From Oerskovia turbata (GTDB taxonomy: Bacteria > Actinomycetota > Actinomycetes > Actinomycetales > Cellulomonadaceae): a stretch of 64,000 bases of DNA. Below the pieces are notes generated by a model. It ran no database searches. It was given only the letters and a program-made list of their open reading frames with translations, and was not told the origin of the DNA. The translations under genes were made by a program, and so were the position numbers. Positions 57,538 to 64,000 of the stretch are shown one piece after another. The DNA lies in contig NZ_JOFV01000011.1 in assembly GCF_000718325.1 (NCBI RefSeq), positions 62,001 to 126,000 on the forward strand, given 5' to 3'. How positions within the stretch are numbered: position 1 is the stretch's first letter; the number at the start of each line of letters is the position of its first letter.

Positions 57538-58310
57538 CAGGCGGCCTTGCCCGTGGGCAGCGACCAGTCGGGGACCATGGTCTTGAGCCGTTCGTCGATG
57601 ACGCGGGCGCGAGCGCCTGCCTGGATCGACATGTATCCCTCGAGCAGCACGTCGAGCCGCTGGACCTCGAGGTCGGAGATGCGCTTGAGCTTGGCGCCGA
57701 TGGGCAGCCAGATGAAGTTCGCGGACAGGATGCCCCACAGGGTCGCGATGAACGCGGCCGCGATCATGTGGCCGAGCTCGGCCGGGTCGGAGAGGTTCTC
57801 CAGGACGTGGGTCAGGGACACGACGGTTCCGACGATGCCGATGGTCGGGGCGTACCCGCCGATCGCGTTGTAGAAGTCGTAGGCGACCGCGTCCTCACGG
57901 CTCTTGGTCTCGATCCGTTCCTCGAGCAGGGTGCGCAGCTGGTCGGCGTCGGCGCCGTCGGCCAGGGACTGGAGCGCGCTGCGCTGGAACGGGTCCTCGG
58001 TCTTCTGGGACTCGGCCTCGAGCGCGAGGAGCCCACCGTCGTTCTGGACGATCTCGGCGGCCCGTACGACCTCCTCGATCGCGTCGGCCGGGCGGGCAGG
58101 CTTGCTCACGAACGCCCTCGGCAGCGCCTTGATCGCCTGGAGCGCGTCGCGCACGGTGCCCGACGCGACCGCGACGAGGATGCTGGCGCCGAAGACGAGG
58201 ATGATCGGCGCGGGCAGCAGGATCGACGTGATCTGGGCTCCCTCGAGGAGCACCATCGCGACGAGCGCACCGAACGCGAACAGGATGCCGATGATGGTTG
58301 CGGGATCCAT
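57537..58310 (-). CDS. motA: Flagellar motor stator protein MotA
   Basis: The product is 257 residues with four transmembrane helices. The conserved segment AIGGYAPTIGIVGTVVSLTHVLENLSDP and LWGILSANFIWLPIGAKL form the proton channel wall with MotB, and the cytoplasmic loop with charged residues contacts FliG. It begins 5 bases after flbD and overlaps motB by one base. Confidence 0.95.
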   Translation of the reverse strand: MDPATIIGILFAFGALVAMVLLEGAQITSILLPAPIILVFGASILVAVASGTVRDALQAIKALPRAFVSKPARPADAIEEVVRAAEIVQNDGGLLALEAESQKTEDPFQRSALQSLADGADADQLRTLLEERIETKSREDAVAYDFYNAIGGYAPTIGIVGTVVSLTHVLENLSDPAELGHMIAAAFIATLWGILSANFIWLPIGAKLKRISDLEVQRLDVLLEGYMSIQAGARARVIDERLKTMVPDWSLPTGKAA

Positions 58311-58315
58311 GGGGC

Positions 58316-58621
58316 CTACTTCCTCGGGGCGGGGAGCGGGGTCACGGCGACCGGGGCACGGTCGTCGGCCTCGGGGTCGGACCGGTCGGGCACGATGCCG
58401 AGCGGGGTGCGCTCACCGATGCTGGTCATGGACTGCGCGAGCAGCAGGACGCGGGCCTTGTGCTCCTCGACCAGGCGGATCACGTCCTCCATGGACTCGG
58501 TGACGATGTATCGAGAACCGTCGATCAGCGTGACCCGGGTGTCGGGGTTGGTCTCGACACGGGCCACGAGGTCCGCGTTGATCGCGATGCGCTCGGAGCT
58601 GAAGCGCGTGAGGACGATCAC
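58316..58621 (-). CDS. flbD: Flagellar protein FlbD
   Basis: The product is 101 residues. The first 60 (MIVLTRFSSERIAINADLVARVE, TRVTLIDGSRYIVTESMEDVI) match the small FlbD family found between hook and motor genes in Gram-positive flagellar operons; its molecular role is not well known. A Pro/Asp-rich tail of about 30 residues is extra. GTG is the start. The 280-base gap upstream contains the flgE hairpin, so flbD-motA-motB may have its own promoter. Confidence 0.88.
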   Translation of the reverse strand: MIVLTRFSSERIAINADLVARVETNPDTRVTLIDGSRYIVTESMEDVIRLVEEHKARVLLLAQSMTSIGERTPLGIVPDRSDPEADDRAPVAVTPLPAPRK

Positions 58622-58831
58622 GGTTCCACCTTCGGGTCGGGTCGGTCGGAGGGGGGCGAGGGCGACGAGCCGGGCCTCTCGGGGCGCGGTGCACCGCCGG
58701 TCGGCCGTGCCCCGCTGATCCGTACTCTCGGCAGCCCGTGCGTGCTCGTGAACGGGCAGGGGGGCTGAACCCGCCGGGCCGTTCGCGCAGGTCGGGCGGT
58801 CCGGGCCTCGCCCCCTGCGCCCCGGCGCACG

Positions 58832-58868
58832 ACGGCGCCCCCGGACCGTGTCGTCCCGGGGGCGCCGT
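58832..58868 (-). terminator. Hairpin terminator after flgE
   Basis: A 13-bp stem (ACGGCGCCCCCGG and its complement) with an 11-base loop begins 33 bases after the flgE stop. It divides the hook genes from flbD-motAB. The rest of the gap (58622-58831) shows no gene; no clear promoter box was found. Confidence 0.7.
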
Positions 58869-58901
58869 GGTGCCCGCGCGCTGCCCCGCGCGCGGCCGTC
58901 G

Positions 58902-60083
58902 TCACCGCTTGAGGTTGACGAGCTCGGTCAGCACCTCGTCGGAGGTGGTGATGACGCGCGAGTTCGCCTGGAACCCGCGCTGGGACACGATGAGGTTAGT
59001 GAACTCCTGCGAGAGGTCCACGTTCGACATCTCGAGCGAGCTGGACGTGATCGATCCCAGGCCCTGGTCGCCCGCGCCGCCGATGAGCAGGTCGCCCGAG
59101 TACTGCGTCGCCGCGTACGTGGACCCGCCGGCCTTCTCGAGGCCCCCCATGTTGGTGAAGGACGCGAGGGCGACCTGTCCGAGGACGGCCGTCTTGCCGT
59201 TCGAGTAGGTGCCGATGATCGACCCGTTCCCGGAGATGGAGTACGACTTGAGCGAACCCGCCGCCGCACCGTCCTTGGCCGAGACCGCGACGTTCGACAG
59301 GCCCGCGTAGGACGTGACGGTGCTCAGGTCGATGTCCACGCCCGCGACCGTGAGCGCGCCACCGGCCGTGAGAGCGCCGTCGGTGAACGTCAGGCCCTGC
59401 GGGCCCCCGATGACCGTGCCCGTCGCGGCGTCGAGCGCGCTCACGGACCAGGCCCCGGCCGTCGCGGTGAACTCGAGCGACAGCTTGGTCGACGTGCCGA
59501 GCTCGTCGAAGATCTCGATGTCGCGCACGACCTTCGTGCCGTCCTTCGCGTCGGCGGGCAGGTTGCCCCCGAGCGTGACGCTCGTCGTCGCCTCGGGCAG
59601 GGAGACCTCGCCCACGGGGATCGTGAGCCGGTCGAGGGGGCCGCTCGTGTTGACGACCCCGTTCACTGCGGTCCACCCGCTCACGAACGCCCCGTTCGCG
59701 TTGACGAGCCGTCCCAGGCCGTCGAAGCCGAACGAACCGTCGCGGGTGTACAGCTGCTGACCGCCCTGCTCGACGACGAAGAACCCGTCGCCGTCGATCA
59801 TGAGGTCGGTCGCGACGCCGGTGCCCTGCCGTGCACCCTGCGTGAACTGGGTCGTGATCGACGCGGTCGTGACGCCGAGGCCGATCTGCGCGGGGTTGGA
59901 GCCGCCGACCTGCTGGTCGGGGGCGACGCCCGCGGCGACGAGCTGCGAGAGCGTGTCCTGGAACTGGGTCCGTGACGACTTGAAGCCCGTGGTGTTGACG
60001 TTGGCGATGTTGTTGCCCGTCACGTCCAGCATGGTCTGGTGGGCGCGCAGGCCGGAGATTCCGGTGTTGAGAGAACGGAGCAC
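58902..60083 (-). CDS. flgE: Flagellar hook protein FlgE
   Basis: The product is 393 residues. The N-terminal rod-hook motif LRSLNTGISGLRAHQTMLDVTGNNIANVNTTGFKSSRT and the C-terminal DLSQEFTNLIVSQRGFQANSRVITTSDEVL identify a hook/basal body protein; internal domains (FFVVEQGGQQLYTRDGSFGFD) and its neighbour FlgD point to FlgE. It polymerises into the hook. The GTG has an AAAGGA site 6 bases upstream; longer starts are shadow. The gene lies 16 bases after flgD. Confidence 0.94.
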   Translation of the reverse strand: MLRSLNTGISGLRAHQTMLDVTGNNIANVNTTGFKSSRTQFQDTLSQLVAAGVAPDQQVGGSNPAQIGLGVTTASITTQFTQGARQGTGVATDLMIDGDGFFVVEQGGQQLYTRDGSFGFDGLGRLVNANGAFVSGWTAVNGVVNTSGPLDRLTIPVGEVSLPEATTSVTLGGNLPADAKDGTKVVRDIEIFDELGTSTKLSLEFTATAGAWSVSALDAATGTVIGGPQGLTFTDGALTAGGALTVAGVDIDLSTVTSYAGLSNVAVSAKDGAAAGSLKSYSISGNGSIIGTYSNGKTAVLGQVALASFTNMGGLEKAGGSTYAATQYSGDLLIGGAGDQGLGSITSSSLEMSNVDLSQEFTNLIVSQRGFQANSRVITTSDEVLTELVNLKR

Positions 60084-60099
60084 GATGGGTCCTTTCGGG

Positions 60100-60618
60100 T
60101 CAGGCGGCGATGTCGCCCTGGCTGTCGGTGGCGCCGTCCGTGGCGGGTGGGGGTTCGGTGGCATCCGTGCTGACCGTGCCGGTGACGCCCGAGACCTTGT
60201 CGAGCGCGATGCTCTCGTCGCCGATCGTCACCGTGGGGACGGCGTCCTTGTAGGACACCGCGGTAGCGATGCCCGTGTGCTCGACGCCGTCCGCGTCGAG
60301 GTAGGACACCTCCTTGCCGAGCAGGGTCGCGGCGGCGTCGCGCATCTGCAGCGCGAACGCCTCCTGCTGCTGCAGCGCCGACTCCTCGACGAGGGTGCGC
60401 ATGGCGCTCAGGGACTCCATCATGGCGAGCGACGTCGTCTGGGCGACGATCTCGCTGGTCTCCATGGAGCTGGACGGGTCCTGGTTGCGGAGCTGGGTCA
60501 CGAGCAGACCCAGGAACAGCTCGCTGTCGTACTCCTGCTTGGGGGCGCGCACGCCCTGCGTGGGGGGAGGGGTCTCCACGGGGGCGGAGCCCGCCCCGGA
60601 GACGGGGGTGACCGGCAC
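60100..60618 (-). CDS. flgD: Flagellar hook assembly (capping) protein FlgD
   Basis: The product is 172 residues. The N-terminal conserved block reads ELFLGLLVTQLRNQDPSSSMETSEIVAQTTSLAMMESL, followed by a scaffold domain segment (AATLLGKEVSYLDADGVEHTGIATAVSYKDAVP). FlgD caps the growing hook so FlgE can add. It is short, lacking the full C-terminal beta domains of enterobacterial FlgD. GTG start with GAGAGGAA 4 bases away, 12 bases after fliK. Confidence 0.93.
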   Translation of the reverse strand: MPVTPVSGAGSAPVETPPPTQGVRAPKQEYDSELFLGLLVTQLRNQDPSSSMETSEIVAQTTSLAMMESLSAMRTLVEESALQQQEAFALQMRDAAATLLGKEVSYLDADGVEHTGIATAVSYKDAVPTVTIGDESIALDKVSGVTGTVSTDATEPPPATDGATDSQGDIAA

Positions 60619-60630
60619 GTCGTTCCTCTC

Positions 60631-62148
60631 TCAGACGAGGACGTCGAGGCGCCGGGCGGCCCCCGGCGTCGTGTCGTCCACTGTCGGCTGGTTGGTCTGG
60701 TCGGTGGTCGCCCCGGGGACGCCGGGTCGTGCGCCGGGGCGGGACTGCCACGCGTAGCCCTCGCCCGGGCGGCCGGTCGAGCCGTTGCCGGTGCCCCCGT
60801 CCCCCGCGCTGCCGGCCCCGGCCTGGTGACCGTTCCCCTGGGCCGGGGCCTCCTTCGCGTCCGAGACCGACAGCGACGCCGTCGGCGCGATGCCCGCGAG
60901 GTCGCGGCGGAGCTCACCTGCGAGCGCGCGCAGTGCCTCACGGCCTGCGTCGTGCGGCGCGAAGAGCTCGATCCGCAGCTCGCCGCCCGCGATGTGCGCC
61001 CGGACGGTGACGGGGCCCAGGTTGTCGGGCGTCACCGACAGGGTGAGCACGTGGTCGCCGTCGCCCGCGGCGAGGAGCTGGAACACGGGGCCGGAGACCT
61101 GGGCGTGGAGCGTGGGAGGTGCCTGGGGCGTGGCCGGGGCGGGGGCGACCTGCCCGACGGCGGCAGGTACCGGGGTCTGCGCCACCGGCACCGGGACCGG
61201 TGCGGGGACGACCTGCCCGGGTGCCGCCGTCGGCTCGGCGGCGGCCTCGGCAGGGGCGGCAGGGGCAGCGGGCCCGGTGCTGGCGGGGACGCGCGCGCCG
61301 GGCGTCGCCACGAGCGCCGGGGCGGTCACCACGGGTCCCCCGGCGGGCTGTCGAGAACCGTCGGACGCGCCGCCCGCTCCCCCGCCGGACGCCTGCCCCG
61401 CCACGACGGGAGGCACGGCCGTGTCGCCGACCGGCCGGACGGCCGTCGGTGCTTCCTCGCCGGTCGCCGTCGAGGCACCACGTGGCGCGGCGCTCCCCGC
61501 GGCGGCCTGCTCGACGGGCACGGCAGGCTCCGCCGCGGTCGACACCGTGCTGCCGGCCGGTGGCACGGGCGCGGTGGCCTGCTCTTCCGGTCCGGCGGAG
61601 GACGGCCCGACGGCGCCGGTCGCCGCACCGGGGACGGCGTCGGCACCTGCCGTCCCCGGCAGGTCGACGGGGTCGGGGAGCACGTCCGAGCCCCCCGGCA
61701 CGGGCGAGGGGTCCACGGGCGGGGCGACGGTCGGTGGCCCCGCGACCGCGCCCTCGGCACCGGTCGCCTCGCCCGGACCGCCTGACCCGTCGGTGCCGTC
61801 GGTGCCGTCGGTCTCGCCGGTGTCCCCGCTGCCCAGGACGCCGCCGTCGCCAGCGCCCGTCCCGTCCTCGCCGGGCGAGATCCCTTCGACGAACGATCCG
61901 GGTCCCTCCTGGGCGCCCGGGACACCCGGTGCACCGACGAGCCCCGGGTGAGCGGCGCCGTCGGGCAGGGTGCCCACGACGCCGGTCCCCTCGCCCGCCG
62001 ACGACGTGCCTCCCGACCCGGCGGCCTCGTCCGACGCCGCGGCGAGCGACCTGCCGAACGCGTCCGAGGAGTCGCCCGCGCCACGGCGCGAGCCGGACGG
62101 GGCAGCGGGCGCGAGGATGCTCGCGAGCGACGGCGTGACAGCAGTCAT
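60631..62148 (-). CDS. fliK: Flagellar hook-length control protein FliK
   Basis: The product is 505 residues. The first 340 are low-complexity Ala/Gly/Pro/Thr/Val, typical of an unfolded molecular ruler. The C-terminal Flg_hook domain (QLLAAGDGDHVLTLSVTPDNLGPVTVRAHIAGGELRIELFAPHDAGREAL) makes the call; it contacts FlhB to switch export. The ATG overlaps the stop of the NlpC/P60 gene (ATGA). Confidence 0.88.
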   Translation of the reverse strand: MTAVTPSLASILAPAAPSGSRRGAGDSSDAFGRSLAAASDEAAGSGGTSSAGEGTGVVGTLPDGAAHPGLVGAPGVPGAQEGPGSFVEGISPGEDGTGAGDGGVLGSGDTGETDGTDGTDGSGGPGEATGAEGAVAGPPTVAPPVDPSPVPGGSDVLPDPVDLPGTAGADAVPGAATGAVGPSSAGPEEQATAPVPPAGSTVSTAAEPAVPVEQAAAGSAAPRGASTATGEEAPTAVRPVGDTAVPPVVAGQASGGGAGGASDGSRQPAGGPVVTAPALVATPGARVPASTGPAAPAAPAEAAAEPTAAPGQVVPAPVPVPVAQTPVPAAVGQVAPAPATPQAPPTLHAQVSGPVFQLLAAGDGDHVLTLSVTPDNLGPVTVRAHIAGGELRIELFAPHDAGREALRALAGELRRDLAGIAPTASLSVSDAKEAPAQGNGHQAGAGSAGDGGTGNGSTGRPGEGYAWQSRPGARPGVPGATTDQTNQPTVDDTTPGAARRLDVLV

Positions 62149-62903
62149 GACGGCGCCCCTGCGCCCAGCACGCGGCGGATCGTGGTCACGGAAGCATCCG
62201 TGACCGGCGTGATCTCGACCGTCCGGCCGGGCTTGGGTGCGTGGATCATCTGCCCGTCGCCCAGGTAGATGCCGATGTGCTTGCCGCCCCGCTGGACGAT
62301 GAGGTCACCGGGCTGCGCCTGCGCGAGCGAGGCGACCTCGGTGCCCTGACGCATCTGGTCCTTCGCGACCCGCGGCAGGTCGACGCCGTGCGCGCCGAAC
62401 ACGAGCTGAACGAGGCCCGAGCAGTCCAGACCGCCCTCGGCCAGGCTCTCGCCGCCCCAGACGTAGGGCACGCCCAGGTACTGCTTGGCGGTCTCGAGGA
62501 CCGCCCCGGCCGTGGCCGCTGCACCCGTCGTGCCCGTCGCGGCCGTGCCTGCGGCGGCACCCGTCGAGGACGCCCCCGCAGCCGACACGAGCGAGGAGAA
62601 CAGACCCGCGAGATCGGACGCCCCCGCCGCAGCGCCGGAGCCGGTGCCGGAACCCGTGCTGGTGCCGGTCAACGACGACAGCAGGCTGCCGAACAGGTCC
62701 GACGCCCCCTGCGCGTCACCAGCACCGACCGCCGCGAGCACCGACGCGAAGTCGGTCGCGCTCGCCGCGCCGGCCCCCGGTGCCGTACCCGACGCACCCG
62801 TCGTGCCTGCCGACGACGCGCCGCGCGCCGCCGTCGGGTCCTGGAGGGCCGAGATCTCGGTGCGGATCTCCCCGACACGAGTCAGGGCCTGGGTCATGCT
62901 CAC
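62145..62903 (-). CDS. NlpC/P60 peptidoglycan hydrolase in the flagellar operon
   Basis: The product is 252 residues. An N-terminal helical flagellar-type segment (QALTRVGEIRTEISALQD, DFASVLAAV) and a long Ala/Gly/Ser linker precede a complete NlpC/P60 domain with catalytic Cys161 (GGLDCSGLVQL), His209 (GKHIGIYLGDG) and a third position near His221 (MIHAPKPG). There is no signal peptide, so it is probably exported by the flagellar apparatus, doing the wall-cutting job FlgJ does elsewhere. The GTG start overlaps the fliJ stop (GTGA), with AAGGA 10 bases upstream. Confidence 0.88.
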   Translation of the reverse strand: MSMTQALTRVGEIRTEISALQDPTAARGASSAGTTGASGTAPGAGAASATDFASVLAAVGAGDAQGASDLFGSLLSSLTGTSTGSGTGSGAAAGASDLAGLFSSLVSAAGASSTGAAAGTAATGTTGAAATAGAVLETAKQYLGVPYVWGGESLAEGGLDCSGLVQLVFGAHGVDLPRVAKDQMRQGTEVASLAQAQPGDLIVQRGGKHIGIYLGDGQMIHAPKPGRTVEITPVTDASVTTIRRVLGAGAPS

Positions 62904-63337
62904 GGTCGGGTGGTCCTTCCGGTGGTCGGTCGCCACGTCGACGAGGCGACCTCGTCGAGCGTGGCCTGCTCGGCGCGGCCCTCGGCGCGCGCGACGTCCT
63001 GGTCGTGACGGTCCTCGAGCTTCTCGAGACCCAGGCGCGCCGTCCGCGCCCCCTGGAGCCCGCTGAACGCCGCGTCGACCTCGGCCGACTTGCGGCGCGC
63101 CTCGGCCTCGAGGGCTGCGAAGAGCGCGCTCGTGGCAGCCCTCGAGGCCGCGATCGCGGCGAGCGAAGCCCCCGTCGTGGCGTGGTCCGGCGAGGACTCG
63201 AGGTACGCCGAGAGCCCGCCCGCCTCCTCGACGGTCTGCGCGAGGTCCGCGTGGGCGCTCGCGAGACGCGCCTTGGCCGTGTCCTCCTCGAGCCGCCGCA
63301 GCCGCAGCACCCCCGCGAGCCGGAACTTCGTGCTCAT
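62900..63337 (-). CDS. fliJ: Flagellar export chaperone FliJ
   Basis: The product is 145 residues, mostly coiled coil: FRLAGVLRLRRLEEDTAKARLASAHADLAQTVEEAG at the start, and LEAEARRKSAEVDAAFSGLQGARTARLGLEKLEDRHD. FliJ sits at the centre of the FliI ring and couples the ATPase to the gate. Sequence conservation in this family is low, so the call rests on its coiled-coil form and position right after fliI, whose stop it overlaps (TGATG). Confidence 0.87.
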   Translation of the reverse strand: MSTKFRLAGVLRLRRLEEDTAKARLASAHADLAQTVEEAGGLSAYLESSPDHATTGASLAAIAASRAATSALFAALEAEARRKSAEVDAAFSGLQGARTARLGLEKLEDRHDQDVARAEGRAEQATLDEVASSTWRPTTGRTTRP

Positions 63338-64000
63338 CACGCCTCCCCGTCGATCAGTGCCTCGGTCAGTCGCGCGAGGCGCGACCACGTCTCCTCGGCC
63401 GGTGTGCCGTCCGTCATGGCTTGCTGGAGAAAGGCGTCGATCGCGCGCTCGTGCGCGAGCGCGGCGTCGACGAGCTCGTCGGTGCCCTTCTTGTAGGCGC
63501 CGATGTCGAGGATGTCCTGCGCCTTGCGCCGCGCCGCGAGGACCTTGCGCAGCGTGAGCGCGAGCGACCTCTGCTCGGGGGTCGTCACGCGGGACGCGAC
63601 GCGTGAGATCGACCCGAGCGCGTCCACCGCCGGGTAGTGACCCGTGACCGCGATGGCCCGGTCGAGCACCACGTGCCCGTCGAGGATCGAGCGCGCCTGG
63701 TCGGCGATCGGCTCGTTGTGGTCGTCGCCGTCGACCAGGACCGTGTAGATCCCCGTGACGGAACCGCGCACGCCCGTGCCCGCCCGCTCGAGCAGGTTCG
63801 CCATGAGCGAGAAGGTCGACGGCGGGTAGCCGCGCGTGGCCGGAGGCTCGCCGACCGACAGGCCGATCTCCCGCTGCGCCATGGACACACGCGTGAGCGA
63901 GTCCATCATGAGCACCACGTGTGCGCCGTCGTCCCGGAACGCCTCCGCGATCCGGGTCGCGGTGAACGCGGCCCGACGGCGCATCATGGCCGGCTCGTCC
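63337..64000 (-). CDS. fliI: Flagellum-specific ATP synthase FliI (3' part)
   Basis: The last 220 residues are present; the rest, with Walker A, lies beyond the window. The Walker B region AHVVLMMDSLTRVSMAQREIGLSVGEPPATRGYPPSTFSLMANLLERAG is diagnostic of FliI/type III ATPases, followed by GSVTGIYTVLVDGDDHNEPIADQARSILDGHVVLDRAIA. It energises flagellar protein export. The C-terminal helical domain ends in TEALIDGEA. Partial at the window edge. Confidence 0.96.
   Translation of the reverse strand, partial: DEPAMMRRRAAFTATRIAEAFRDDGAHVVLMMDSLTRVSMAQREIGLSVGEPPATRGYPPSTFSLMANLLERAGTGVRGSVTGIYTVLVDGDDHNEPIADQARSILDGHVVLDRAIAVTGHYPAVDALGSISRVASRVTTPEQRSLALTLRKVLAARRKAQDILDIGAYKKGTDELVDAALAHERAIDAFLQQAMTDGTPAEETWSRLARLTEALIDGEA

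Noticed and set aside
54835..57873. 1012-codon open frame across fliN, fliM, motB and motA
   Set aside because: Antisense shadow with Arg/Asp/Gly-rich composition; the minus-strand genes are certain.

Overview
The window is high-GC DNA with a strong G/C bias at third codon positions and many GTG starts. Several genes appear leaderless, with a TAnnnT hexamer 6-8 bases before the start codon. Together with menaquinone-era cytochrome c maturation genes, actinobacterial ArgA, a bS22-like mini ribosomal protein, DisA/RadA and a flagellar locus with FlbD and CsrA, this points to a motile, sugar-degrading actinomycete of the Cellulomonas/Oerskovia type (Micrococcales). The genus is inference; the phylum-level call is firm.

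Layout. 0-7.5 kb: tail of an upstream gene (possibly menA), DUF4229 and PLDc_N small membrane proteins, an LCP cell-wall ligase, then a tightly coupled System II cytochrome c cassette (phosphatase-resA-ccdA-resB-ccsB, minus strand). 7.5-16 kb: a divergent MarR/YceI pair with a palindromic operator, rex, a glutaredoxin-like gene, a HAD phosphatase, a small lower-GC patch of secreted and membrane proteins, the 32-residue bS22-like gene, acuC, and the KtrB/KtrA potassium transporter. 16-28 kb: L-arabinose utilisation (araB-araD-araA, minus strand) with its LacI-type regulator, which overlaps proC, plus a secreted 1522-residue multimodular glycoside hydrolase that probably feeds the pathway. 28-34 kb: potassium channel, radA-disA (DNA repair and c-di-AMP), a proline-rich membrane-anchored protein, mutY and argA. 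34-41.4 kb: glycerol regulon (SorC-type regulator, glpD, glpF, glpK) and an S33 prolyl aminopeptidase. 41.5-47.7 kb: a regulatory block with a STAND LuxR/MalT regulator, an unknown 199-residue protein with a coupled leader ORF, a divergent sigma-like protein and a membrane protein with an Asp/Arg repeat tail. 47.8-64 kb: one long minus-strand flagellar locus, transcribed fliI-fliJ-nlpC-fliK-flgD-flgE-flbD-motA-motB-fliM-fliN-fliO-fliP-fliQ-fliR-flhB-flhA-flhF-like-csrA. It supplies the export gate, export ATPase, hook, switch and stator, and most junctions are start/stop overlaps or gaps of a few bases.

The most unusual parts are: the uncharacterised sigma-like/membrane-protein pair next to csrA; the coupled leader ORF; an FlhF-like protein without a P-loop; an NlpC/P60 hydrolase built into the flagellar operon; the large arabinose-linked hydrolase; a perfect 42-bp palindrome between glpK and the next promoter; and repeated leaderless promoters. 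I saw no rRNA, tRNA, CRISPR array, insertion sequence or complete prophage.
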